From Amycolatopsis lexingtonensis (GTDB lineage: Bacteria > Actinomycetota > Actinomycetes > Mycobacteriales > Pseudonocardiaceae): 64,000 nt of DNA. Position 1 is the stretch's first letter, and each line of letters opens with the position of its first letter. The notes below the pieces were generated by a model, which searched no databases, had not been told where the DNA came from, and was given only the letters and a program-made list of their open reading frames with translations. The DNA is taken from assembly GCF_014873755.1 (NCBI RefSeq), contig NZ_JADBEG010000001.1, positions 1,490,501-1,554,500 of the forward strand. The letters run 5' to 3'. Positions 57,622 to 64,000 of the stretch are shown one piece after another. The translations under genes and the position numbers were made by a program.

Positions 57622-58448
57622 AGAAGTCGCTGTCGCAGCGGATCGTGCTCTCGGTCATCGGCGTACTGGTCGCGCTGGCGATCGTCTTCCCGACGTACTG
57701 GATGTTCGTCACCTCGCTGCGGACGCCCGGCGAGATCCTGTCGCCGAAGTACGACCTGATCCCGACGTCGTTCTCCTTCGGCAACTTCGCCACCGCGCTG
57801 GGCAAGGACAACTTCCCGACGTACCTGCTCAACAGCCTGATCGTCACCGTCGGGTCGGTGCTGTGCGCGCTGATCGCCGGGACGCTGGCGGCGATCCCGC
57901 TGTCGCGGCTGCGCTTCACCGGCCGCAAGGGCTTCCTGGTGCTGGTCATGGTGGCGCAGCTGGCGCCGGTGTCGGCCCTGTTCATCCCGCTGTTCCTGCT
58001 GATGCGGGACGCCGGGCTGCTCAACACGCTGCCGTCGCTGCTGCTGATCTACTTCGCCACCACGCTGCCGTTCACGGTGTGGATGCTCTACGGCTTCGTC
58101 AACGGGATCCCGTACGAGCTGGAAGAGGCCGCGATGATCGACGGCTGCAGCCAGACCGGCGCCTTCCGCCGGGTGACGCTGCCGCTGCTCGGGCCGGGAC
58201 TGGTCACCACGTCGGTGTTCAGCTTCATCACCGCGTGGAACGAGTACCTGTTCGCGCTGGTCTTCATCCAGGACAAGCCGAAGGAGACCCTGCCGGTGTG
58301 GCTCGCGTCGTTCCGCACGGCGTTCGCCACCGACTGGGGTGGCGTCATGGCCGCGTCGGTCATCTACGCGGTCCCGGCGCTGATCTTCTTCCTGCTCGTG
58401 CAGCGCAAGCTCGTGTCCGGCGCGACCGCCGGCGCCGTGAAGGGGTAG
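57618..58448 (+). CDS. dasC: ABC transporter permease, DasC-like
   Basis: A 276-residue permease partner with six membrane segments and the EAA loop ELEEAAMIDGCSQTGAF. The GTG start at 57618 is coupled to the preceding stop (GTGA). It completes the chitobiose importer. Confidence 0.88.
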   Translation: MKKSLSQRIVLSVIGVLVALAIVFPTYWMFVTSLRTPGEILSPKYDLIPTSFSFGNFATALGKDNFPTYLLNSLIVTVGSVLCALIAGTLAAIPLSRLRFTGRKGFLVLVMVAQLAPVSALFIPLFLLMRDAGLLNTLPSLLLIYFATTLPFTVWMLYGFVNGIPYELEEAAMIDGCSQTGAFRRVTLPLLGPGLVTTSVFSFITAWNEYLFALVFIQDKPKETLPVWLASFRTAFATDWGGVMAASVIYAVPALIFFLLVQRKLVSGATAGAVKG

Positions 58449-58452
58449 TGCG

Positions 58453-59892
58453 TTGACTTCACCGGAGAAGCTCGCCGAAGCCGTCCTTCTGCCCGGGTTC
58501 GCCGGGACGACCGCGCCGGACTGGCTCCGCCGGCGCATCGCCGACGGCCTCGGCGGGGTGGTGCTGTTCGGCCGCAACGTCGTCGACGACGAGCAGGTCG
58601 CCGCCCTCACCGCGCAGCTGCGGGGAGAGCGGGACGGCGTGGTGGTCGGGATCGACGAGGAGGGCGGCGACGTCACCCGCCTCGACGTGAACACCGGGTC
58701 GTTCGTGCCCGGCCCGCTCGCGCTCGGCGCGGCCGACGACCCGGAGCTGACCACCGCGGTCGCCGCCGCGCTCGGCGAACGGCTCGCGGCCTGCGGCGTG
58801 ACGCTCAACCTGGCGCCGTGCGCGGACCTGACCCTGGCGGCCGAGGACCCGATCATCGGCGTCCGGGCGTTCGGATTCGACCCGGCGAAGGCGTCGCCGC
58901 ACGTCGCGGCCTACGTGACGGGGCTGCAGAAGTACGGCGTGGCGGCGTGCGCCAAGCACTTCCCGGGCCACGGCGCCGCGACCGAGGACTCGCACGTGGC
59001 GCTGCCGGTGCTGCCGCGAACCCCGGAGGAGCTGCGGGAGATCGAGCTGGTCCCGTTCGCCGCGGCGATCCGGGCCGGCGTCCGCTCGGTGATGTCGGGC
59101 CACCTCGTCGTGAAGGCGTGGGGCGAGGAGCCGGCGACGCTCAACCGCGTCGCGCTCACCGACGTCCTGCGCGGCGAACTCGGCTTCACCGGCGCGGTCA
59201 TCACCGACGCGCTGGAGATGGGCGCGGTTTCGGGCGCGTACGGCAAGCACGACAGCCTCGGCCGCTCGGCCGTGCGGGCCCTATCCGCGGGCGCCGACGC
59301 GCTTTGCCTCGGCGGCGCGGCGTTCGAAGCCGAGCACCTGAACGCGTGCGTCACGGCGATCGTGGCGGCGGTCGCGGCGGGGGAGCTGCCCCTGGACCGC
59401 CTGGCGGAGGCGGCCGCGCGGACAGCGGCGCTGGGCACCGACCCGGCACCGGCCACGGTCGGCCCGGTCGACCGGCGGCTCGGCCTCGAAGCGGCCCGCA
59501 AGGCGCTGCGCGTGCGCGGCGAACCGCGGCTGGACGGCCCGCCGCTGGTCGTCGACGTCCAGACCGAGCCCACCATCGCGGCCGGCCCGATGCCGTGGGG
59601 CCTCGGCGCGCACCTGGCCGAGCTGGTGCCGGGCACGCGGGCGATGACGGCCACGCCGGACGACGCGGCCGCGGTGCTTGCGGCGGCCCGCGACTTCCGC
59701 AGCGTCGTCGTGGTCACCCGGGAGGCGCACCGGCACCCGCGGGTGCGCGAGCTGCTGGCCGAGTTGTCCACTGTGGACTACATCCGCGTCGAAACCGGGG
59801 CACCGGGGCCGGCGGACGAGGGCGGCCCGCGCATCGACACCTTCAGCGGCTCCTACGTGAGCCTGCGCGCGGCGGCCGAGTACCTGGCCTGA
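58453..59892 (+). CDS. GH3 beta-N-acetylglucosaminidase, NagZ type
   Basis: A 479-residue cytoplasmic GH3 enzyme. It has the NagZ signature KHFPGHGAATEDSH (about residues 168-181), whose Asp-His pair is the acid/base, and VITDALEMGAV with the nucleophile Asp252. A C-terminal domain of about 130 residues follows the barrel. It should split imported chitobiose into GlcNAc, matching the transporter in front. The start is TTG at 58453, 4 bp after the permease stop. A strong terminator follows. Recycling of cell-wall GlcNAc-anhydroMurNAc is an alternative substrate. Confidence 0.9.
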   Translation: MTSPEKLAEAVLLPGFAGTTAPDWLRRRIADGLGGVVLFGRNVVDDEQVAALTAQLRGERDGVVVGIDEEGGDVTRLDVNTGSFVPGPLALGAADDPELTTAVAAALGERLAACGVTLNLAPCADLTLAAEDPIIGVRAFGFDPAKASPHVAAYVTGLQKYGVAACAKHFPGHGAATEDSHVALPVLPRTPEELREIELVPFAAAIRAGVRSVMSGHLVVKAWGEEPATLNRVALTDVLRGELGFTGAVITDALEMGAVSGAYGKHDSLGRSAVRALSAGADALCLGGAAFEAEHLNACVTAIVAAVAAGELPLDRLAEAAARTAALGTDPAPATVGPVDRRLGLEAARKALRVRGEPRLDGPPLVVDVQTEPTIAAGPMPWGLGAHLAELVPGTRAMTATPDDAAAVLAAARDFRSVVVVTREAHRHPRVRELLAELSTVDYIRVETGAPGPADEGGPRIDTFSGSYVSLRAAAEYLA

Positions 59893-59902
59893 GCCGTTCC
59901 CC

Positions 59903-59934
59903 GAAGCCCCGCCGGACTCCTCCGGCGGGGCTTC
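59903..59934 (+). terminator. Terminator of the das operon
   Basis: Perfect 14 bp stem, GAAGCCCCGCCGGA with its complement at 59921-59934, and a 4-base loop, followed by CCTGTTT. Confidence 0.9.
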
Positions 59935-60036
59935 GTCCTGTTTGCCGCATCTCCAGAACCGGCTCCCGGCGTTTGTACGGGCCTTGTACCGGCGGCCGTC
60001 ACGCTGTGGCCACACCGGAAACTGGAGGACGGACAA

Positions 60037-60807
60037 ATGAGAATTCGGATCGGGAAGCGGACGGTCGCCGTGGTCGGCGCCGCCGCCGCGATCGTGCTGG
60101 GGGGCGCCACGCCGGCGCTGGCGGCGACGGGCACGGTGCACACCGACTCCGGCGCGCCGCTGACCGTGCGCTCGGCCCCGAGCACCGGCGCGACCTCGAC
60201 CGGCACGGTCGCCGACGGCACCGCCGTCACGATCGACTGCCAGACGACGGGCGAGACGGTCACCGGCAAGTACGGCACGAGCAACATCTGGGACCACATC
60301 CCGAGCGGCTACATCACCGACACCTACGTCTACACCGGCTCCGACGGCCGGATCGCCCCGGACTGCACCGACGTGCCGGTCCCGCCGACCACCGCGTGCT
60401 CGACGTCGGGCCTGAACGACCCGAACACCTGCGCCCAGGCGGTCACGAAGGCGAAGTCGCGGATCCACACGAACTACGACGCCTCCTACGACGGCTGGTG
60501 CGACCGCATCAACGCCCAGAACTACGGCTTCACGGCGAGCGGCTCGACCACGGCGTACGTGCACTGGACGCAGATCCCCAGCACGTACAAGCACGCGAAC
60601 AGCACGGACGTCCCGGCCGGCGGCCTGGCGTTCTTCTCCAACGGCGGCGCGGGCCACACGATGATCTCCATCGGCGGCGGCAAGTTCCTGTCGAACGACA
60701 TCAACGGCGCGGGCACCTACACCGAGACGACGATCGACCAGATCAAGAGCAAGTGGGGCCAGACGTACCTCGGCTGGGCGCAGCCGTGGTTCAAGGTCAA
60801 CCACTGA
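60037..60807 (+). CDS. Secreted SH3-domain protein, possible cell-wall-acting enzyme
   Basis: A 256-residue protein with a signal peptide ending at ALA-A (about residue 29). Residues about 32-115 look like a bacterial SH3 domain (LTVRSAPSTGA, GYITDTYVYTGSDG). A second part has WCDRINAQNYGF with a possible catalytic Cys and a later GGAGHTMISIGGGKF with a possible His, the order found in CHAP or NlpC/P60-like peptidases. ATG 60037 follows GGAGGAC. It may bind or cut peptidoglycan; catalytic activity is an inference. A terminator hairpin follows. Confidence 0.8.
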   Translation: MRIRIGKRTVAVVGAAAAIVLGGATPALAATGTVHTDSGAPLTVRSAPSTGATSTGTVADGTAVTIDCQTTGETVTGKYGTSNIWDHIPSGYITDTYVYTGSDGRIAPDCTDVPVPPTTACSTSGLNDPNTCAQAVTKAKSRIHTNYDASYDGWCDRINAQNYGFTASGSTTAYVHWTQIPSTYKHANSTDVPAGGLAFFSNGGAGHTMISIGGGKFLSNDINGAGTYTETTIDQIKSKWGQTYLGWAQPWFKVNH

Positions 60808-60832
60808 CCCGCTGACCCGCGCGGGACGGCGA

Positions 60833-60863
60833 CACCCCCGGCCACCATCCCCGGCCGGGGGTG
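60833..60863 (+). terminator. Terminator after the SH3-domain gene
   Basis: Perfect 11 bp stem CACCCCCGGCC with GGCCGGGGGTG and a 9-base loop. Confidence 0.85.
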
Positions 60864-60875
60864 AACGCCCGACGT

Positions 60876-60906
60876 GGCCCCTGCCCACCTCCCCCGGGCA
60901 GGGGCC
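60876..60906 (-). terminator. Terminator of the convergent minus-strand gene pair
   Basis: Perfect 11 bp stem GGCCCCTGCCC with GGGCAGGGGCC and a 9-base loop, just after the stop of the gene at 60915. Confidence 0.8.
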
Positions 60907-60914
60907 CGCCGCGT

Positions 60915-61436
60915 TCAGGCGATCACGCCCTCGACGTCTCCGTCCGGGGTCCGGCACACACAGGACTGGCCGACCGGCAGCGACTCCACCATCGGGCACG
61001 TGCCCAGCCGCGTGACGCACACGGTCCCGATCCTCGGCGGCGGTGCGCTGTCGCTGTCGGTCAGGACCGCGACCACCACCACGGCCACGGCCGCGACCAG
61101 GAACGCGGCCAGGCAGCCGAGGGGCTTGGCCAGGCCGCCGGTCTTCGCCGGCGTGCCGACGGCGGGGACCGGCGGGCCCCACGCCTGCGGGTTCGGCCGA
61201 GCCGGGGGCGGGCCGAGCGGCTGGAGCGGGGGCTGGGCCGGGTACGAGCCCGGCGGGACCGGGGGCGGCCCCGGCTGCTGCGCTGACGGCGTCGGTCCGG
61301 CGGAGCTGCGCCACTTCTCCGCGTACCGGCGACCGAGCTCGGCTTCGACCGCCTGCCGGCGTGCGGGCGGGAGGTCGCTGCTGCGCGCCAGCTCCTCGAG
61401 CTGCGGGAGGGGCAGGTGGGCGTAGTCCTCGGTCAC
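60915..61436 (-). CDS. Single-pass membrane protein with short Cys-containing exterior, unknown function
   Basis: A 173-residue protein of no family I recognise. It has a charged N-terminus (LPQLEELARSSDLPPARRQAVEAELGRRYAEKW, in two parts), a Pro-rich linker of about 50 residues, one membrane segment (CLAAFLVAAVAVVVVAVL) and about 40 exterior residues with three Cys. GTG 61436 overlaps the stop of the upstream 420-residue gene (GTGA), so the two products are probably made together. Confidence 0.72.
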   Translation of the reverse strand: MTEDYAHLPLPQLEELARSSDLPPARRQAVEAELGRRYAEKWRSSAGPTPSAQQPGPPPVPPGSYPAQPPLQPLGPPPARPNPQAWGPPVPAVGTPAKTGGLAKPLGCLAAFLVAAVAVVVVAVLTDSDSAPPPRIGTVCVTRLGTCPMVESLPVGQSCVCRTPDGDVEGVIA

Positions 61437-62695
61437 GGCTGGTTCGCCTCCATGCCCAGCAGGCGGTGCACCCGGCTGGGGGAGAGCGGGGCGAGCCGGA
61501 AGCCCTGCAGCGTGTCGACGGTGCTGCGCAACGACGCGGAATTCTGCTTCAGCACGCGCAGCATCGCCACCAGCTGCAGGGTCATGATCTGGATGCGGGC
61601 GTTGTCGCGGAAGATTTCCAGCGCGGGCAGGATCGCGCGAGTTCCTTCGGCCTTTTCCCGCATTTCCCGCACCTCGCCGAGGTACTTCTCCCATTCGCGA
61701 TCGATTTCTCGGAAAGCGGCTTCGCGGTTGCGGATGTCCTCCAGGACCTGCTCGCGCATCGCGGCCGGGACGTTTTCGCCGCGCAACCGTTCTTCGAGCG
61801 CCCGCTGTTCCTGGCGGGTCTGGTCGACCCGGTCTCGAGCCTCGCGGTGCAGCTGGTCGAGATCGCCGCTGATGGCGAAGCCGGTGACGTAGCCGATCAC
61901 GAAGTCGGTCAGCTCGTAGATGATGATCGCGTTGCCGAACATCATGTCCGACAGCCGCTGCGCCGAGGACTCGCGCTCGATCCGGCCGAGGATGCTCTGG
62001 TTGAGCGCGCTGAGGAACTCCACGGTCAGCCGCAGCGACTCGTACGAGACGTGCATCCGCTTTTCCGTCTGCACGAGCCGGTACGCCCATTCCCGCTCGG
62101 CGTAGCCCGCCGGGAGGACGCGGACCGCGGCCTCGACGTCCTGGTAGCGCTGGCTTTCGATGTGCTCGGCGACCTGCTCGATGACGGTGCGGATCCGCCC
62201 GTGCAGTCCGGCGACGCCGTCGCGCACCTGCTGGTCGACCGCGGGGTTGCGGCCGATGTTGGCGCTCAGCAGGTCGGTCGCCTCGACGCTGTGCCGGGCG
62301 CGGACCGCCAGCACCTGGGTGATGTGCCCGTCGAGCAGCTGCCGGATCGTGCCCAGCGCGCTCGACCGCTGCACCCGCTCGACCGGATCTTCGGTGAGCA
62401 GCACCTGGCCGGGGGAGTCGACGAGCGCCTGCAATCGCTCAGCCAGCCTGACGAGCTGGGGGTCGCGGTCGGCGCCCGCGTTCCGCAGTTCCGCGGCGAC
62501 AGCCGCGCGGCACTGCGCCGACTCCGGGTGCTGTTCGAGCAGTTCGACGCTGCGCGCGACCTGGCCGCCGTACCGGCGCGTGATCGACTCGCGCAGCGCG
62601 CGGGAGCCGTCGGTCACCGCCTCGCGCGCCGAATCCTTGACGCCTTCCAGCAGGCCTTGCACGAGTGCGCCCACGATCAGGCTGATCGGGTCCAT
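61433..62695 (-). CDS. 420-residue helical protein of unknown function with N-terminal amphipathic segment
   Basis: I do not recognise a known enzyme. The first 22 residues (DPISLIVGALVQGLLEGVKD) resemble an opening seen in many actinomycete multi-domain proteins of signalling or defence type, though this is from general memory. The rest is helical with charged, coiled-coil-like stretches (about 270-340: REARDRVDQTRQEQRALEE, REKAEGTRAIL) and a weakly hydrophobic FVIGYVTGFAI segment. It ends LLGMEANQP. It overlaps the single-pass membrane protein gene downstream. A two-protein membrane-associated sensing or conflict module is possible but unproven. Confidence 0.68.
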   Translation of the reverse strand: MDPISLIVGALVQGLLEGVKDSAREAVTDGSRALRESITRRYGGQVARSVELLEQHPESAQCRAAVAAELRNAGADRDPQLVRLAERLQALVDSPGQVLLTEDPVERVQRSSALGTIRQLLDGHITQVLAVRARHSVEATDLLSANIGRNPAVDQQVRDGVAGLHGRIRTVIEQVAEHIESQRYQDVEAAVRVLPAGYAEREWAYRLVQTEKRMHVSYESLRLTVEFLSALNQSILGRIERESSAQRLSDMMFGNAIIIYELTDFVIGYVTGFAISGDLDQLHREARDRVDQTRQEQRALEERLRGENVPAAMREQVLEDIRNREAAFREIDREWEKYLGEVREMREKAEGTRAILPALEIFRDNARIQIMTLQLVAMLRVLKQNSASLRSTVDTLQGFRLAPLSPSRVHRLLGMEANQP

Positions 62696-62805
62696 CCGGG
62701 ACCACCTCCGAGCGGATTGTCCTGCTTATCCATCGGAGAAAGGGGGTTTCCCGTAACGATTCCGGTCGCGTTAATCGAAATCGGGAAATGGCGGGACGTG
62801 GAGAT

Positions 62806-63342
62806 TCATCGACGTTTCGGGTCGATCATGTGGTGCAGGACGAAAATGCCGCCGATCGCCGGGCGGTCGGTGCGCTCGTGGTCGGTGGCCACGTACTCGT
62901 CCAGCACCGCGAGAATCCGCCGGTCGAGCTCCTCGACCTCGTCAGGGGACAGGTGCAGCAGGAACTTCTCGTACACCGCCACCGATTCCGGGCCCGCCGC
63001 CGTCAGTTCCTCCTGGAAGATCTCGATCGGCGCGAAGCGCGTCTCCGCGTCGGCGGTCGCCAAGGGGCCGTCCAGCCACCACGTCTCGTTGTCGGCGCGG
63101 TACGGCTTCTCCAGCGCGCCGCTCGGGCCGGTGCGGACCGGGGCCGGGTGCAGGAGGCCGGCGGCCACCAGCTGGCGGACGTGGTGCAGGACCGTGCCGG
63201 GGTCGCGGTCGAGGCGGTCGGCCAGCTGCTTGTTCGTCAGCTCGTCGACCAGGCACAGCCGCATGATGCGCAGCCGCAGCGGGTGGCCGAGGGCCTTCGC
63301 CTCCTCGGGCGTCGCCGGCCGTCGGCGCCGGGGTTCCGTCAT
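62806..63342 (-). CDS. ArsR family regulator with extra C-terminal helical domain
   Basis: A 178-residue winged-helix protein from the second ATG (63342). A start at 63360 would add 6 residues but lies inside an operator-like palindrome. HPLRLRIMRLCLVDELTNKQLADRLDRDPGTVLHHVRQLVAAG is the helix-turn-helix and wing region (two stretches). No CxC metal motif is present, so metal sensing is not indicated. It is divergent from an MFS gene with three CATCGATG sites between them, and probably represses that transporter and itself. Confidence 0.88.
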   Translation of the reverse strand: MTEPRRRRPATPEEAKALGHPLRLRIMRLCLVDELTNKQLADRLDRDPGTVLHHVRQLVAAGLLHPAPVRTGPSGALEKPYRADNETWWLDGPLATADAETRFAPIEIFQEELTAAGPESVAVYEKFLLHLSPDEVEELDRRILAVLDEYVATDHERTDRPAIGGIFVLHHMIDPKRR

Positions 63343-63357
63343 GAGCGGAGCGTAGTC

Positions 63358-63402
63358 CATCGATGGAATCCGGTCACATCGATGGAGAAAACCCCATCGA
63401 TG
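63358..63402. promoter_or_regulatory. Three CATCGATG operator-like sites
   Basis: Perfect 8 bp palindrome at 63358-63365, 63377-63384 and 63395-63402, spaced 19 and 18 bp start to start, in the gap between the ArsR and MFS genes. Confidence 0.7.
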
Positions 63403-63417
63403 TGCGATCCTCCACCA

Positions 63418-64000
63418 ATGACCACCGCGTTTTGGCGGCTGTGGACCGCCGCCGGCCTGTCGAGCCTCGCCGACGGCGTCCTCAAGGTCGCGTTGCCGCT
63501 CGTCGCGGTCGGCTACACGCGGTCCCCGGCGCTGATCGCGGGGCTGGCCTTCGCTTTCAGCCTGCCGTGGCTGCTCCTCGCGCTGCCCGCGGGCGCACTG
63601 GTCGACCGGCTCGACCGCCGCCGCGCGATGCTCGCCGCCAACCTCGTCCGCGGCGGCCTCCTCGCCGGTGTCGCGCTGCTGACCGTCTTCGGCGGGGGCT
63701 CGATCTGGGCGCTGTACGCCGTCGCCGTCGGTGTCGGCTGTGCCGAGACGATCTACGACACCGCGGCGCAGTCGATCGTCCCGCAGGTGGTCGGCCGCGC
63801 GGAGCTGGCCCGGGCCAACGGCCGGATGTTCGCCGCCGAGCAGACCGCCAACGAGTTCGCCGGTCCGCCGCTCGCCGGCGTGCTGGCCGCCGCCGGCGTC
63901 ATCGCCGCGCTCGTGGCACCCGTGGCGTTGTGGGCCGTTGCCGTCGCGGCCCTGCTGCTCGTGCGCGGCGAATACCGGATCCCGCGCGAGAGCCGCACCA
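63418..64000 (+). CDS. MFS transporter, N-terminal part (runs off the window)
   Basis: ATG 63418 opens 194 visible residues with several membrane segments (LPLVAVGYTRS, GLAFAFSLPWLLLALPAGAL) and the MFS loop LVDRLDRRRAML between TM2 and TM3. It belongs to the same MFS_3-like group as the exporter at 915. It is divergent from the ArsR regulator and 76 bp away; regulation by ArsR is inferred from the shared sites. The 3' end lies beyond 64000. Confidence 0.87.
   Translation, partial: MTTAFWRLWTAAGLSSLADGVLKVALPLVAVGYTRSPALIAGLAFAFSLPWLLLALPAGALVDRLDRRRAMLAANLVRGGLLAGVALLTVFGGGSIWALYAVAVGVGCAETIYDTAAQSIVPQVVGRAELARANGRMFAAEQTANEFAGPPLAGVLAAAGVIAALVAPVALWAVAVAALLLVRGEYRIPRESRT

Overview
The window is high-GC actinomycete DNA. 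The GC-rich wobble positions, frequent GTG/TTG starts, large NRPS genes, a DasABC-type chitobiose operon, a DUF574 SAM methyltransferase and the style of the intergenic palindromes point to Pseudonocardiales, most likely Amycolatopsis or a close relative. The genus is an inference, since there is no rRNA or marker gene here.

Region 1 (1-32,467) is one end of a nonribosomal peptide cluster. It starts inside a glutamate-synthase-like FMN protein, then has an MFS exporter, an MbtH protein, a seven-module NRPS (2,484-22,508) and a one-module NRPS ending in a thioesterase (22,505-26,485). The domain order is A-T, six C-A-T, then C-A-T-TE, so an octapeptide is expected. No epimerase or methyltransferase domain was seen. 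Eye-read specificity codes suggest Ser at position 1, Gly at 3 and Asn at 8; positions 2, 4 and 5 are of one unusual type, 6 is a Ser-like pocket with an extra Asp, and 7 looks hydrophobic. Behind the NRPS genes is a cassette of L-threonine kinase, cysteine-synthase-like PLP enzyme, ATP-grasp ligase, argininosuccinate-lyase-like enzyme and threonine aldolase. This is the expected set for making 2,3-diaminobutyrate from threonine and aspartate, plus an ATP-grasp enzyme that this route does not need.

Region 2 (32,469-43,275) holds a divergent aldo/keto reductase and TetR pair sharing two operator-like palindromes, and a glycoside-use locus: GH31 glucosidase, two ABC permeases, sugar-binding lipoprotein and LacI regulator on the minus strand, with a divergent secreted GH3 enzyme. 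Matching operator-like palindromes lie before lacI and before the GH3 gene.

Region 3 (43,276-52,937) has a 0.5 kb non-coding island of nested inverted repeats, a DUF574 methyltransferase, a P450, a secreted alpha/beta hydrolase, a PAS-GGDEF-degenerate EAL protein, an iodotyrosine-deiodinase-like nitroreductase, a small Cys-rich protein and an EtfD-like membrane Fe-S oxidoreductase.

Region 4 (52,938-55,236) is decayed: a broken FHA/membrane gene, a palindromic repeat interrupted by a complete 950 bp insertion sequence, and about 500 bp without a convincing gene.

Region 5 (55,237-64,000) has a DasR-type operator before a dasABC plus GH3 N-acetylglucosaminidase operon, a strong terminator, a secreted SH3-domain protein, two co-directional genes of unknown function (a membrane-anchored protein and a 420-residue protein), and an ArsR regulator divergent from an MFS gene that runs off the end, with three CATCGATG sites between them.

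A 53 bp double palindrome occurs six times between genes; four of the six copies lie between convergent genes.
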